From contig CAUZEA010000018.1 in the NCBI GenBank assembly GCA_963578605.1, forward strand, positions 1 to 64,000: a stretch of DNA of 64,000 nt, read 5' to 3'. The translations under genes and the position numbers were made by a program. Each line of letters begins with the position of its first letter. Within the stretch, counting starts at the first letter, position 1. Shown in pieces: positions 34,769 to 44,410 of this stretch. The stretch comes from JAKVCB01 sp963578605 (GTDB lineage Bacteria > Planctomycetota > Planctomycetia > Pirellulales > Lacipirellulaceae). Below the pieces are notes generated by a model. The model was given only the letters and a program-made list of their open reading frames with translations, was not told the origin of the DNA and did no database searches.

Positions 34769-35658
34769 CATCGATTTCGATTCAGCACGAAGTTCGCCAG
34801 GTGGTGCAGGTCGGCACCTGCTTCTCCCAAGGGTGCCAGGACAGCGCAGGCCTGGTCGATCGACTCGGCGGCACGGCACCGACTTTTTTCTACCCCTAAC
34901 AGCTTGGGAAAGGTAAGCTTTCCATGGTTCGCATCTTTGTCAAGCCGTTTGCCTACGTCTTCTGGATTGCCAGTGACATCCAGTAAATCGTCGGTGATCT
35001 GAAAGGCAAGGCCCAAATGACTTCCATACGCTTTCAGCGCACCGCGCTGGGTGTCGTTGGCTCCGGCGATAATTCCCCCCATTTCCAGCGAGGCGATAAA
35101 CAGGGCGCCTGTTTTCCGTTGATGGATGCTCTCCAATTGCTCGACCGTACAGCCCGAGAAATGGTTGGCCAGATCGTCGGCTTGACCGCCGACCAGTCGC
35201 GTCGCACCGGCGGCATTGCCCAACACACCCGCGCAGCGGACCGCCCGCTCAGCAGGTTGAATCTCCGCCAATAGGATTTCAAAAGCTCGAGCCAGGAGTG
35301 CGTCGCCAACCAGAATAGCAACGTCCTCCCCATACAACTTGTGACACGTTGGTCGACCGCGGCGGAGATCGTCGTCATCCATCGCAGGCAAATCGTCGTG
35401 AACCAACGAGTAGGTATGAACCATTTCCACCGCACAAGCGGCGGGAAGCGCTTCCTGGACAGATCCGCCACATGCCTGGGCTGCCATCACGACAAGCTGT
35501 GGGCGGAGCCGCTTGCCCGGCGCCAAGAGCGTGTACCGAATTGCCTCAGCCAAAGAGTCCGGACACCCCCGACCGAACTGGGAATAACGGTCCAGCTCAG
35601 AGTTGATGCAACTGTGCAAACGATCGAGGTTGATCGGAGGAGTCTCAATCAATTCCAT
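34768..35658 (-). CDS. ispA: Polyprenyl (farnesyl/geranylgeranyl) diphosphate synthase
   Basis: A 296-residue trans-prenyltransferase, joining C5 units into farnesyl or geranylgeranyl diphosphate. The first Asp-rich motif is DDLPAMDDDDLRRGRPT, the second QITDDLLDVTGNPEDVGK. GKRLRPQLVVMA near the N-terminus and KTGALFIASL are also typical. Product length cannot be set from sequence alone. It lies between xseB and dxs, the classic xseB-ispA-dxs order of many bacteria. The ATG at 35658 starts at MELIETPPINLD; 13 further codons upstream look non-family. The stop overlaps the dxs start. Confidence 0.93.
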   Translation of the reverse strand: MELIETPPINLDRLHSCINSELDRYSQFGRGCPDSLAEAIRYTLLAPGKRLRPQLVVMAAQACGGSVQEALPAACAVEMVHTYSLVHDDLPAMDDDDLRRGRPTCHKLYGEDVAILVGDALLARAFEILLAEIQPAERAVRCAGVLGNAAGATRLVGGQADDLANHFSGCTVEQLESIHQRKTGALFIASLEMGGIIAGANDTQRGALKAYGSHLGLAFQITDDLLDVTGNPEDVGKRLDKDANHGKLTFPKLLGVEKSRCRAAESIDQACAVLAPLGEAGADLHHLANFVLNRNR

Positions 35659-35732
35659 GGGGGAACAGGCCGATGGTGAGGAAAGGCAATGAGGCAAACC
35701 AGGTCGCTGGGGAACGGTCCAACCTTTTAATT

Positions 35733-36113
35733 CTAAAAGAGTCGCCCAGCTGAGTCCACGTCGGCGGCTTTTTCTCCGGCAGGACCGAGATGCCGACCAG
35801 CGGTGCGTTGTTGACTGCGGTTGCCCGTTGTTTCAGTCGATGTAGCTCCATCGTTGAACGGTTCCACAATCGGGTTACCATCGGTGTCGACCCCACTGAG
35901 CAACTCAATTCTACGCTCTGCCTGTTCAAGCTGTCCATGACACGCTTTGAGGTACCCGACTCCAGCCTCGTATTGCGTCAAGGCTTCTGACAGGCCAAGT
36001 TTGCCACTCTCGAGTTGGCTCACGATCTTTTCCAGTTCGGCCAGTGATTCTTCGAAGCCCTGGATTTGTGGATCAGATCTGGATTTCTGTTTCGAAACCT
36101 TCTTTTTTGCCAC
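35733..36113 (-). CDS. xseB: Exodeoxyribonuclease VII small subunit
   Basis: Small subunit of the single-strand exonuclease used in mismatch repair and DNA processing. The 126-residue protein has the compact family domain at about 18-75: FEESLAELEKIVSQLESGKL, GLSEALTQYEAGVGYLKACH and LEQAERRIELL. A polar tail of about 50 residues follows, longer than the usual 75-85-residue subunit. It starts 3 bases after the xseA stop, so the large and small subunits are tightly coupled. Confidence 0.9.
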   Translation of the reverse strand: MAKKKVSKQKSRSDPQIQGFEESLAELEKIVSQLESGKLGLSEALTQYEAGVGYLKACHGQLEQAERRIELLSGVDTDGNPIVEPFNDGATSTETTGNRSQQRTAGRHLGPAGEKAADVDSAGRLF

Positions 36114-36116
36114 TGG

Positions 36117-37346
36117 TTACTCCTTCATGGACACTTCATCCACCGTACACTTTGCTTTCCCGACAGCGAACTGGGATATGATTAGCTGTCCCCGACGCAA
36201 TTGGGAAGATTTACGTATCACGCGGCCCGTTTTGGCATCCTGCGTGATGCTATAGCCACGCTCAAGAACGCCAAGCGGACTGAGCGACTCTAGTTTTCCT
36301 GCTTGTGCACAAAACTCTGCTTGCCGATCGCGGATATTTCGCTGGACTGCGCTGGTTGCCCGGGTGGCCCATTCGTCCAACCAGCGGCTGCGATCGTGGA
36401 TAATTTCAAAGGGTTGACGGAAGGAGCGTTGTGTCGCCAACGCGTCGAGGCGGGTTCCGGCAGCCGTGACGTACCTGCGTATCGTATTGAGTAACCGCTG
36501 GCCATGCCCGCGCATTTGAGTTTGGATCTCATCGACGGCAGGCACGATGCGTTCGGCTGCTTCGCTCGGTGTGAGTGCTCTCACGTCAGCAGCCAGATCC
36601 GCGAGGGTAACGTCAATCTCATGCCCCACCGCCGAGACCGTAGGAATCTTCGACGCTGCCAGGGCGCGAACAACAGCCTCGTCGTTAAAGCACCAGAGAT
36701 CTTCCAGGCTACCGCCACCCCGGCCAACGACGAGTACGTCTGGGGCTGGCCGAAGACGCCCCGCTGCTAGAATACCGGCCACGATTTCTGCCGCGGCACC
36801 GCTACCTTGGACACGTGCCGGAATCACGAGCACGTTCGCACCACGCCATCGCCGCCGTAGTACCTCCAGAAAATCGCGAATCGCCGCACCAGTGGGACTG
36901 GTCACAAAGGCGATCCTGCCGGGAAAGGGGGGTAGAGGTCGTTTTCGTGAGCGGTCGAAGAGGCCTTCAGCCTTCAGCTTTTCACGCAATTTGCGCAGTG
37001 CCAACTCCAAGGCACCTATGCCCTTCGGCTCAAGTTGATCGAGGACTAGCTGATAAGTACCACGTGCCCCGTAAACGTCGACATGCCCGTGGCCGATGAT
37101 TTCCAGGCCGTCTGCCAGATCGATTTTGACTCGCGCAGCCGTGGATCGCCATAAGACCGCCCGAATTTGCGCACCGTCGTCCTTGAGTGTGAAATAGCAA
37201 TGCCCTGATTGGGGGCGCGCAAAATTCGAGATTTCGCCAGTCACCCAGACGGAAGGAAACCCGGTTTCCAAGTGACCCTTGATCTGTGCGGTTAAATCGC
37301 TAACCGACAGGGCGTGCTGTTCAGTTTGGGTGGCTAAACTCGACAT
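36117..37346 (-). CDS. xseA: Exodeoxyribonuclease VII large subunit
   Basis: Large, catalytic subunit of exonuclease VII. The 409-residue protein starts with an OB-fold domain (VSDLTAQIKGHLETGFPSVW, GEISNFARPQSGHCYFTLKD). The catalytic core follows: IAFVTSPTGAAIRDFLEVLR, VVGRGGGSLEDLWCFNDEAV and SAVGHEIDVTLADLAADVRA, then a helical region. All family landmarks are present. The ATG at 37346 is chosen; the frame is open to 37430 but residues upstream have no family similarity. It is the probable first gene of the xseA-xseB-ispA-dxs set. Confidence 0.94.
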   Translation of the reverse strand: MSSLATQTEQHALSVSDLTAQIKGHLETGFPSVWVTGEISNFARPQSGHCYFTLKDDGAQIRAVLWRSTAARVKIDLADGLEIIGHGHVDVYGARGTYQLVLDQLEPKGIGALELALRKLREKLKAEGLFDRSRKRPLPPFPGRIAFVTSPTGAAIRDFLEVLRRRWRGANVLVIPARVQGSGAAAEIVAGILAAGRLRPAPDVLVVGRGGGSLEDLWCFNDEAVVRALAASKIPTVSAVGHEIDVTLADLAADVRALTPSEAAERIVPAVDEIQTQMRGHGQRLLNTIRRYVTAAGTRLDALATQRSFRQPFEIIHDRSRWLDEWATRATSAVQRNIRDRQAEFCAQAGKLESLSPLGVLERGYSITQDAKTGRVIRKSSQLRRGQLIISQFAVGKAKCTVDEVSMKE

Positions 37347-37489
37347 CTCCCCTATTGTAAAGCATAAGCTGGTTGATCTTGAAGAGGCTTTTTTCCGCAA
37401 GTGAAGTGCAACGCGTGTTTGCCGTACCACGGCCTCCGTCGGTAACTCTTAACCGCGAACCAAAGATCCGGTTAACCCATGGTTGAATG

Positions 37490-38302
37490 TCAGGCCACGC
37501 GGGCCTCGACGGCTTTGCTCGCCTTAGGCAAGCAGAATGTGGTTGCAGCGGCTGGTTCGGTCATCTTGCTTCTCGAAGGGAGAGGAGCTGCTTGCGGTTG
37601 GATATGGACTTCACCTGCGATGCGATGTCCCGATTCTGCCCAAGTTTCTGCCTCCACGGTCAGACAATTGAGGAGTTTCTCAACACGCAGGCGGCACGTT
37701 TCGATCCCGGCGCGATCCAGGTCAGGTGGGATTTGCATTGGCGGGCTGACGAGTCCGCGCGCCCGTGAGTATGGCTTGGGGATTGCAAAGCGATCCCAGC
37801 TGCGGACCCGCCACGGGCGATTGTAGCCAAAGCCCAGTGCGATCAGTGGAAGGTTCAGGCGGGAGGCCAGATAGATGGGGCCCTGAGCCAGCCGTCGACG
37901 GGGACCACGCGGGCCGTCGGGCGTGATCGTCAAATGCATTCCATCGCTTTTCCTGAGCAATTCGCGAACCGCGTCGACGCCACCCCGGTAGGTCGAGCCG
38001 CGCACGCAGTCGAAGCCGACATGATGCGCAATGCGGGCCAGGATGTCGGCGTCCCGGTGTTGGCTCAAAAGCATGGCGAGGCGACAACTCCCGCGCAAAT
38101 AGAGGGGGAGGAGAATATTTTCGTGCCAGAAAATATAGATGCGAGGGCCACCCAGTCCGCGTGCCGGATCGACCGAGCGGTCATAGAAACCGACGCGGTA
38201 GTCGAGCGTGCTCATCCAGCTTTGCACCAATTTGGCAGCCAACAGGCCAGCAGTGCCAACCAGGAAATTGGTTTTTGGGGGAATGCTTCGGGTGCGTCTC
38301 AT
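37490..38302 (-). CDS. DUF374 lysophospholipid acyltransferase-like protein
   Basis: A 270-residue protein of the DUF374 branch of the LPLAT superfamily. Diagnostic blocks are IYIFWHENILLPLY, MLLSQHRDADILARIAHHVG, RGSTYRGGVDAVRELL and LTITPDGPRGPRRRL. The HxxxxD-like His is the HE/HRD region, and PDGPRGP is the DUF374 signature. Relatives are linked to lipid A or phospholipid acylation, but this subgroup is not biochemically defined. The last 60 residues (QPQAAPLPSRSKMTEPA...) are a non-family extension. It lies 31 bases downstream of dapF. Usually membrane-associated. Confidence 0.85.
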   Translation of the reverse strand: MRRTRSIPPKTNFLVGTAGLLAAKLVQSWMSTLDYRVGFYDRSVDPARGLGGPRIYIFWHENILLPLYLRGSCRLAMLLSQHRDADILARIAHHVGFDCVRGSTYRGGVDAVRELLRKSDGMHLTITPDGPRGPRRRLAQGPIYLASRLNLPLIALGFGYNRPWRVRSWDRFAIPKPYSRARGLVSPPMQIPPDLDRAGIETCRLRVEKLLNCLTVEAETWAESGHRIAGEVHIQPQAAPLPSRSKMTEPAAATTFCLPKASKAVEARVA

Positions 38303-38333
38303 CTGGCCGGCCTCCTGACCGTCTGCGGATTGT

Positions 38334-39182
38334 TCAATCAGGCCAGTTGCCGCTGAAGACCTCTGCGGCTGGGCCGGTCATGTAGACGTGGTTGTCGGCT
38401 TCAGTCCACTCAAGTTCCAAATCACCGCCCGGCAGATGGACAAGGATCCTGCGGCCTGTTTTTCCGGTCAGCACGCCTGCCACACAGACAGCACTGGCCC
38501 CGGTTCCACAGGCCATCGTTTCGCCACTACCGCGTTCCCAGGTGCGTTGCCGCACTTTCGACGGGGAAAGAATTTCCACGAACTCGGCATTTACGCGATT
38601 GGGAAAATGCGGATCGGTTTCGATCTGAGGCCCGATACGTAGGACCCAGTCATCGGCTAGTTCGTCAACGAACGTAACGCAATGTGGATTACCCATGGAA
38701 ACACACGTGACGTCAAACTGCCGGTCACCAAGGACCAACGGCACGTTACAAGCGGGGTCGTTAACCGACAGGCCGTGCAGTGTCGTCGGAATGTCAGCCG
38801 GCTTGAGAACGGGTTCTCCCATGTCGACGCGAACGCGGTCCACCTGGCCCTGGCTGAGATAGAGCTCCAGCGTCAACAATTGTTCGCCAGATTTGATTCT
38901 CAGTGTTTCTTGGGGACAGATGTTGTGGTCGTAGACATATTTGGCGACACAACGAATCCCATTACCACACATTTCCGATGCGGAACCATCGGCATTGAAC
39001 ATGCGCATTTCGGCATCGGCCTGTTCGGTGGGACAAATCAGGATCAACCCATCACCACCAACGCCGAAGTGTCGATCGGAGATGCGGCGTGCGAGTTCGG
39101 GTATGTTTTGTGGAATCGGTTGGGCAAAGCAGTCGACATATACATAGTCGTTGCCAGCACCGTGCATCTTCGTGAATTTCAT
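38334..39182 (-). CDS. dapF: Diaminopimelate epimerase
   Basis: Interconverts LL- and meso-diaminopimelate, needed for lysine and, where present, peptidoglycan. The 282-residue enzyme has KMHGAGNDYVYVD, DRHFGVGGDGLILI, the first catalytic Cys72 in MCGNGIRCVAKY, the second in MACGTGASAVCVAG, and CVSMGNPHCVTFVDE. The start is the ATG at 39182 (MKFTKMHGAG). Its presence fits a planctomycete that makes meso-DAP; whether it feeds peptidoglycan cannot be told from this window. Confidence 0.95.
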   Translation of the reverse strand: MKFTKMHGAGNDYVYVDCFAQPIPQNIPELARRISDRHFGVGGDGLILICPTEQADAEMRMFNADGSASEMCGNGIRCVAKYVYDHNICPQETLRIKSGEQLLTLELYLSQGQVDRVRVDMGEPVLKPADIPTTLHGLSVNDPACNVPLVLGDRQFDVTCVSMGNPHCVTFVDELADDWVLRIGPQIETDPHFPNRVNAEFVEILSPSKVRQRTWERGSGETMACGTGASAVCVAGVLTGKTGRRILVHLPGGDLELEWTEADNHVYMTGPAAEVFSGNWPD

Positions 39183-39333
39183 GAATCGAACGAGCAACTG
39201 GTTACAGATGATGCGGGATCATGATCACACCCCCAGGACTGAAACGATCAGCACGCTGGATTGAGAGGGGAACCATGACAAGCGAAAATGGTTGATTCCG
39301 CTTCGTGGACAGTTTTCTTCATTCGGCAAGGTA

Positions 39334-39660
39334 TTAACCAGTTACATCGAGTTGATTACCGGCTGTTCCTGCAGCGTCTTTGCTTTGGAGTGGCTCGTGT
39401 GAAACGGATGCAGCGTGGTCCTCGGGGGATTGCAAGGCTGTTTCCCACGGTCGACGCCCGTCGGCATCACGTTCGGAGATTTCGTGGTCCTGTTTGGTTT
39501 GCCCAATACCTTGGGCCTGTTCTGCTTGACCGGCCAAATCCACTTCCCGTGCCTGGCCAGCCGATTCACGTTGATCACGTTCGACTTCGCTCCCTTTGGT
39601 CTGTGCCACTGGAACGCCGGCTGCACTTCCAACCAACCCTCCCAAAGGTCCTACGCTCAT
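39334..39660 (-). CDS. Small conserved protein, planctomycete-type
   Basis: A 108-residue hydrophilic protein. It starts MSVGPLGGLVGSAAGVPVAQ, then TKGSEVERDQRESAGQAREV, GQAEQAQGIGQTKQDHEISE and RDADGRRPWE. The QTKGS.VER...A.Q.R....KAE.A.GIG....DH...DRDADGRRLWE pattern is one I associate with a small family found in planctomycete genomes; this is recall, not a search. GAGGAGA lies 7 bases before the ATG, a good ribosome binding site. Its role is unknown. Isolated between dapF and the AsmA-like gene. Confidence 0.75.
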   Translation of the reverse strand: MSVGPLGGLVGSAAGVPVAQTKGSEVERDQRESAGQAREVDLAGQAEQAQGIGQTKQDHEISERDADGRRPWETALQSPEDHAASVSHEPLQSKDAAGTAGNQLDVTG

Positions 39661-39712
39661 CGTTGACTCTCCTCGCTGAATTGCGATCGAGGTTGCACTG
39701 CTTTCATCATTA

Positions 39713-42700
39713 TCACTGGAATGGCCAGAACGGGAAACGCGAATTGGCGCCGCGTTCGGTTGGCTCTACAGTAGGTTGCAATTCTGCCTGGATTTGTGCG
39801 ATGGTTTTTTTGACTGCGGGTAAGGCTTCCCGGTGGATGATCGGGTTTTGCCAGGTGCCGTCGACGCGGAGCTGCAAAGTTTGTTTGCTGGCCTCGCTGA
39901 ACAGGGGTGAAATCAGGGGTAAACGGCGTCGGCCTACCATGGCATGAAAAACCAGGTTCAGGTCGTCGCCCTGGAAGTTCGTTTCGCCACGCCCATCAAG
40001 GTTGACGACGTCACCCGACAAATTGAGTTCATCGAAGTGAACATGTTGCCCCTGGATGGCAAATTTTGCGTCACATTGATTGAACGCGGTCGTATTGGGT
40101 GTGCGATTCTGGAGCACCTTAAGCAGTCCCACCAGAAGCGGTAGTTTGTAAATATTGGCATCCACGACGTGTACTTCACCGCGTCCCGACATCGCATCTG
40201 GGGAGCGGCCGGTTTGCGATAAATTGATCCAACCGTTGACGGTTCCTGTTATCGGATCGCGTCGACCAAACCTTTCGTTGACCAGACGGGCCACATCCGC
40301 TCCTGCCAGAGTTGCCGACAATTGGAATTGCGGTAATCCAATGTTGCGGACCTGTATGTTTCCAACGAGCGTGCCGCCATAAACTTCGGCTGAAACATCG
40401 CGGGGAGTCTGTTGCTGTTTCGTGGCCGCTCCGCGCCCCAGCAAGCACAGCGATCCCGCCTCGGTTTTATCGATCCAGATAGGCCCTCGTACCGAGGTAA
40501 ATTGAACTTGATTCCAGACAACCGAGTCGAGTGCCAATTCACCACCAAGGCTTGCCCGCTGACCGTCGCTCGAACCCGTGAGTTGGATCGTGCCACTCAA
40601 ATCTTCAAGTGGGATGCCAACATAGAGGTCGGTCTGGTGGCAGTCGATATTCAAATCCCACTTTGATGCGATGCGGGGCGAGCTGCCGGCTGGCTTGGTG
40701 AATTCGAAAGCACTGTCGTAGAGTCGGAAAGTGCCATCCGGTGCAAGATCGTTAACTACCTTTTGTAAACGCAATGGGAGAGCCATGATCAAGTCCCGAT
40801 TGTGGGTTGAGAGATGATCGGCGTTGAAATTCGTGAAATTCAGTCGCCAACCTCCTTCCGCAAGTTCTTGCCATTGGCCTTGCGTTGCGAAATCGATCCG
40901 ACCGTGTCGGGCTCGCACGTCGGTCATCACGAGTTGGTGGTTCGCATAAGCAAAGTTTCCCTCGATTTGATCCAAACGATACGGGTAGGGGAGGAATGAG
41001 GGTTCGATAGAAACGCTGCGCGGCCGAGGCTGAATTGCAATCCGCAGGTTCGGCGATGTGGTCCGCTCGGGAACCTTCAAATGGTCGACTTCGGCAACAA
41101 AGTTGATGCGCCCTTGGGGCTGAAGTTGGTGCCAGACCGCTTGCATTTTCGGTGATACCGCCTGGAAAAGTTCATCATCCAGCGGGATGTCATTGCCAGT
41201 CACGGTAAGTTGCAGGCGGCGACCCTCTGGCTGGGGCCGTGATTCTCCGACCAATTGAATCACCGTTGCCCGGTTCGGGGTGCAACTCTCAAGGTTCTCA
41301 AAGCGCCAAACATCGTTTTCAAACACGACCCGGCCTGTGACGTGGCGCAAATGATAGGGGAATTTTTCGTACCGGATTTCACAGTCCGACAGTTCGAGTT
41401 CAAGCGAACGGCGCGATTCTTTTTGATCACGCTCGGCCCGCTCAAGCCGCCAGCGGAAATCGACGTTACCCGCAGGTTGAAGGGAACGCACGATCCGTTG
41501 TGCGTCAGGTTTCAGGGCGTTGATCAACTGGGCATGAATTGGGATTTGGGTGCCAGAAACTTCGACCCAGCCGGGAGGGCCCGATTTGTGCTCGGAATTC
41601 TGGTAAGTTGACTCTGGAAAAAGGTCTGTGAATTCGCCGACGATGCGAATGGGTCGCCCACGGCCTGACGCAATCAAATCAAGCTTCAACCGGCCACTGG
41701 GCTCACTGGCGGACCGTTGAAAGAAAATGGTTCCGGTCCCCTGCTCAAGTTGGTAAGGGAAATGCCTGGTTTCGGTAAATGAAACACCTTGGCAGACGAC
41801 CATGAGTTGAGGGAACCAATCTTGACCATTGAAGGTAAGTTTGAGGTCGGCGTCGACGTACCCAGACGGGTCATAACGTGTCCACATACGCAGCAACTGC
41901 TCGGGGAGTGCGCCAACAAGGGTTGTGTCCAGCGGCAGCCCAGTCACCTGCGCATGCAATCCCAGCGGCGCATGGTCTCCCCATCCCACCCGTTCGCAGG
42001 CAAGTAGCAACTCGGCTGTCCCGCATTTGCCAGCAAGTTTCTCAATCATGAGGCGTTTGCCCTCGTATCGCCCGCGGAGGCTCAGGTCGGTCAAGGGTCG
42101 GGGCAACATAGGATGGTTGAAATTTCCCTGGTCCAGCGCGAATTGACTTTCGTAGTGGAGTGGCTGCTGGACTCCGGCTGCCCGCGAGACGCGCGCAGTA
42201 CCAGTCACGCGGCCGCTGAGTTGGACACCTTCTAAACTTTCGATCCCTATTGCCACAAGCGTTTTCAGAAGGGATGGTGAAACTTCCAGATCGCGGATGT
42301 CGGTCGTAAGGTCGATACCTCCCCCTGTGGTGGAGAACTCTCCTTGCAGACTGAACTGTTTGGCGGGTGCACCGCTGACGGTCGCTGCGAGTAAATAGCG
42401 GCGGTCTGACATTGCCCGGGCGGCAGTGACTGGCTTTCCTTGACCGGCAACGGTCCCATCAGGTTGCAGGACCCCATCAGGTTGCAGGACAAGATTGATT
42501 TCCCGTACTACCAGCTGGACCGACTCCCGATCGGCGAAGGTATCGACCAGGAGAATTGCGTTCTGCACTTCGACCACCGGAGGCTGGTTGCCAAACCGGG
42601 GAGTTGGCCACAACGCTTCGATATTCCATGAGCCATTTAATTCTTGGGATGCGTGCAATACCGCACGTTTGCCGATCACTTTTTGTACATGGAGTTTACC

Positions 42701-43030
42701 CGTGACGATTTCTTCCAGCTTGGTCGAGCATTGGAGAAAGACTTCGTCCACCGTGAGCAGCGGTAACCGACCTCCGGTCGGTGTGGGTTCGTAAATGGCA
42801 AAATCATAGAGCTTGATGCCTTGCCCCTTCAGGAAGTGGGCACTCCCGATTTCAACATCGAGGTCGCGGTAGTGACTGGCCAGGAGTTGCTGGGCGTGAT
42901 GGCAAATTTGATCGTTAAGGTAAAAAACGGTGTAGGACCCAAATAGCAGCGCAGCAACAACGGCAAGGGTCAACGACCACTTGAAGAGTATCCAGCAAGA
43001 GTTTACCAGTCGGCTAAAAATAGACATCAA
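39713..43030 (-). CDS. Large AsmA-like membrane protein
   Basis: A 1105-residue protein. One N-terminal transmembrane helix (about 14-36, LFKWSLTLAVVAALLFGSYT) anchors a very long beta-rich periplasmic domain, the layout of AsmA/TamB-type bridge proteins that move lipids between membranes. AsmA-like features include the early VEIGSAHFLKGQGIKLYDF and repeated LSLRGRYEGKRL, LQPDGTFRLYDS and VDANIYKLPLLVGLLKVLQ. The C-terminal LSGDVVNLDGRGETNFQGDD is typical of AsmA-C. A tandem duplication (LQPDGVLQPDGT) matches an 18-base DNA repeat near 42460. It and the glycosyltransferase upstream on the same strand (30 bases) may form an operon. Exact substrate unknown. Confidence 0.78.
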   Translation of the reverse strand: MMSIFSRLVNSCWILFKWSLTLAVVAALLFGSYTVFYLNDQICHHAQQLLASHYRDLDVEIGSAHFLKGQGIKLYDFAIYEPTPTGGRLPLLTVDEVFLQCSTKLEEIVTGKLHVQKVIGKRAVLHASQELNGSWNIEALWPTPRFGNQPPVVEVQNAILLVDTFADRESVQLVVREINLVLQPDGVLQPDGTVAGQGKPVTAARAMSDRRYLLAATVSGAPAKQFSLQGEFSTTGGGIDLTTDIRDLEVSPSLLKTLVAIGIESLEGVQLSGRVTGTARVSRAAGVQQPLHYESQFALDQGNFNHPMLPRPLTDLSLRGRYEGKRLMIEKLAGKCGTAELLLACERVGWGDHAPLGLHAQVTGLPLDTTLVGALPEQLLRMWTRYDPSGYVDADLKLTFNGQDWFPQLMVVCQGVSFTETRHFPYQLEQGTGTIFFQRSASEPSGRLKLDLIASGRGRPIRIVGEFTDLFPESTYQNSEHKSGPPGWVEVSGTQIPIHAQLINALKPDAQRIVRSLQPAGNVDFRWRLERAERDQKESRRSLELELSDCEIRYEKFPYHLRHVTGRVVFENDVWRFENLESCTPNRATVIQLVGESRPQPEGRRLQLTVTGNDIPLDDELFQAVSPKMQAVWHQLQPQGRINFVAEVDHLKVPERTTSPNLRIAIQPRPRSVSIEPSFLPYPYRLDQIEGNFAYANHQLVMTDVRARHGRIDFATQGQWQELAEGGWRLNFTNFNADHLSTHNRDLIMALPLRLQKVVNDLAPDGTFRLYDSAFEFTKPAGSSPRIASKWDLNIDCHQTDLYVGIPLEDLSGTIQLTGSSDGQRASLGGELALDSVVWNQVQFTSVRGPIWIDKTEAGSLCLLGRGAATKQQQTPRDVSAEVYGGTLVGNIQVRNIGLPQFQLSATLAGADVARLVNERFGRRDPITGTVNGWINLSQTGRSPDAMSGRGEVHVVDANIYKLPLLVGLLKVLQNRTPNTTAFNQCDAKFAIQGQHVHFDELNLSGDVVNLDGRGETNFQGDDLNLVFHAMVGRRRLPLISPLFSEASKQTLQLRVDGTWQNPIIHREALPAVKKTIAQIQAELQPTVEPTERGANSRFPFWPFQ

Positions 43031-43060
43031 CCCGGCAACATAGAAAGAGTTGGATGGGCA

Positions 43061-44410
43061 TCATTTCTGGGAACGGCTTGAGGCATGGACTCGGTGACTG
43101 CCCGTTGTACAGGCCACGACTGCTGCGGCGGCCAGCACGATCAGCGTCAACATGGCTGGTTGCCGATAACGGAGCGAACTTACGAAAACGATATGCAGCA
43201 GTGTCAGATAGATTGCGGGTAACGTGAGGATCAGGACCACAAAGGGCTGGTGACGGTGAATCCAGACGCCAGCCAGCGCCAAAATCATGACAGGTGTATA
43301 GGTACCAAGAACAGCCAGCCGGAGTGGCCAGCTGCGAAAACTTGCTTCGTTCGGCCAGAAATTCCACATCCGTGCAAACTTGACCGCTGCCAGTTCGATG
43401 ACGCGTGTGGGGTTCTCCATAGCCCAGCAAAGGGCCGCCATCCTCAGGTGGCGGTCGAATTGGTATTCCGATATGGGTACCGAATCGTGTTGACCTTTTT
43501 CGCTGTCTGCTTGAAACTGTGACTCGACTTTGGTGATGAACGACATTTCGCTGCTTCCGTCGGCCTTGGCATGGAGACCGTCGTACAGGCTTGCACCAAC
43601 CTGAAGCGTGGTTGGCACGAAGTGATGGGTGACTTGCCAGTTGCGAATCCACCAGGGGCTCATGGTGGACAAAAGGCCCGCCAGCATAGCTAGCCCTAGC
43701 AGGGCGTGCCGGCGTCGATCTCGGCAAACAAGCAGACAGGCGATAATTGCAAATGGCGTGAAGAGCAACCAACTGGGGCGTGTCAGGGTAGCCAAGCCTG
43801 CGGCAATTCCTGACATCAGCCCTGTTATGAATACTCGCTTCGGGAACGGATAGGGACCAACGCCCGGATCGTTTGGGAAGTCTCTCGAAATGCCATCGCG
43901 GTATCTGGCGCCGATTGCATAGGTCCATAGGATGAGCTGCAGGAACATCCACAACGTGAACAGCCCCTCGGCCAAGACCAACCCGCTGATGGCAACTGCG
44001 CCAGGGTAAACAGCCGCCATCCCGGCCGCGACAAGTGCCGAAGTTGAATTGAAAGTTCGTTTGGCGAGCCAATACACTGCTCCTACCGTGAACGTCCCGA
44101 TCACCGCACCCAGCAGGCGGGCAGTAATCGGTGGCGCGTTCGTCCCTGCAATTCGAAACATACCCGCCAACAGCAACGGATACCCTGGCGTGCGGAATAC
44201 CCGGTGCTGCGGGGACCGGAACTCGTAATCCTCACCGGCGGCAATCTGTTTTCCCAGTTCCCAATAGCTCTCGCTGTCGGGAAACTTGAATGGTTCGTGG
44301 GCTGGCAATTGGCTGGTCTGCCACCACACCACAAAGCTGAGTCGTACCATCAGCGCAACGACCATCACAGCCGCGCATTGTGTTATTCCAATGCGGTCTC
44401 TCGTGATCAC
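43061..44410 (-). CDS. Polytopic glycosyltransferase, ArnT/PMT-type (GT39/83-like)
   Basis: A 449-residue protein with about ten transmembrane helices, the layout of GT-C glycosyltransferases that use polyprenyl-phosphate sugars. The first loop has FPDSESYWELGKQIAAGEDY (the expected Asp/Glu acid after helix 1), then HRVFRTPGYPLLLAGMFR. LFTPFAIIACLLV and a C-terminal LTLPAIYLTLLHIVFVSSLR, RYRQPAM also fit. The start is GTG. It lies 30 bases upstream of the AsmA-like gene, which could be the envelope partner. Sugar and acceptor unknown. Confidence 0.8.
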   Translation of the reverse strand: MITRDRIGITQCAAVMVVALMVRLSFVVWWQTSQLPAHEPFKFPDSESYWELGKQIAAGEDYEFRSPQHRVFRTPGYPLLLAGMFRIAGTNAPPITARLLGAVIGTFTVGAVYWLAKRTFNSTSALVAAGMAAVYPGAVAISGLVLAEGLFTLWMFLQLILWTYAIGARYRDGISRDFPNDPGVGPYPFPKRVFITGLMSGIAAGLATLTRPSWLLFTPFAIIACLLVCRDRRRHALLGLAMLAGLLSTMSPWWIRNWQVTHHFVPTTLQVGASLYDGLHAKADGSSEMSFITKVESQFQADSEKGQHDSVPISEYQFDRHLRMAALCWAMENPTRVIELAAVKFARMWNFWPNEASFRSWPLRLAVLGTYTPVMILALAGVWIHRHQPFVVLILTLPAIYLTLLHIVFVSSLRYRQPAMLTLIVLAAAAVVACTTGSHRVHASSRSQK

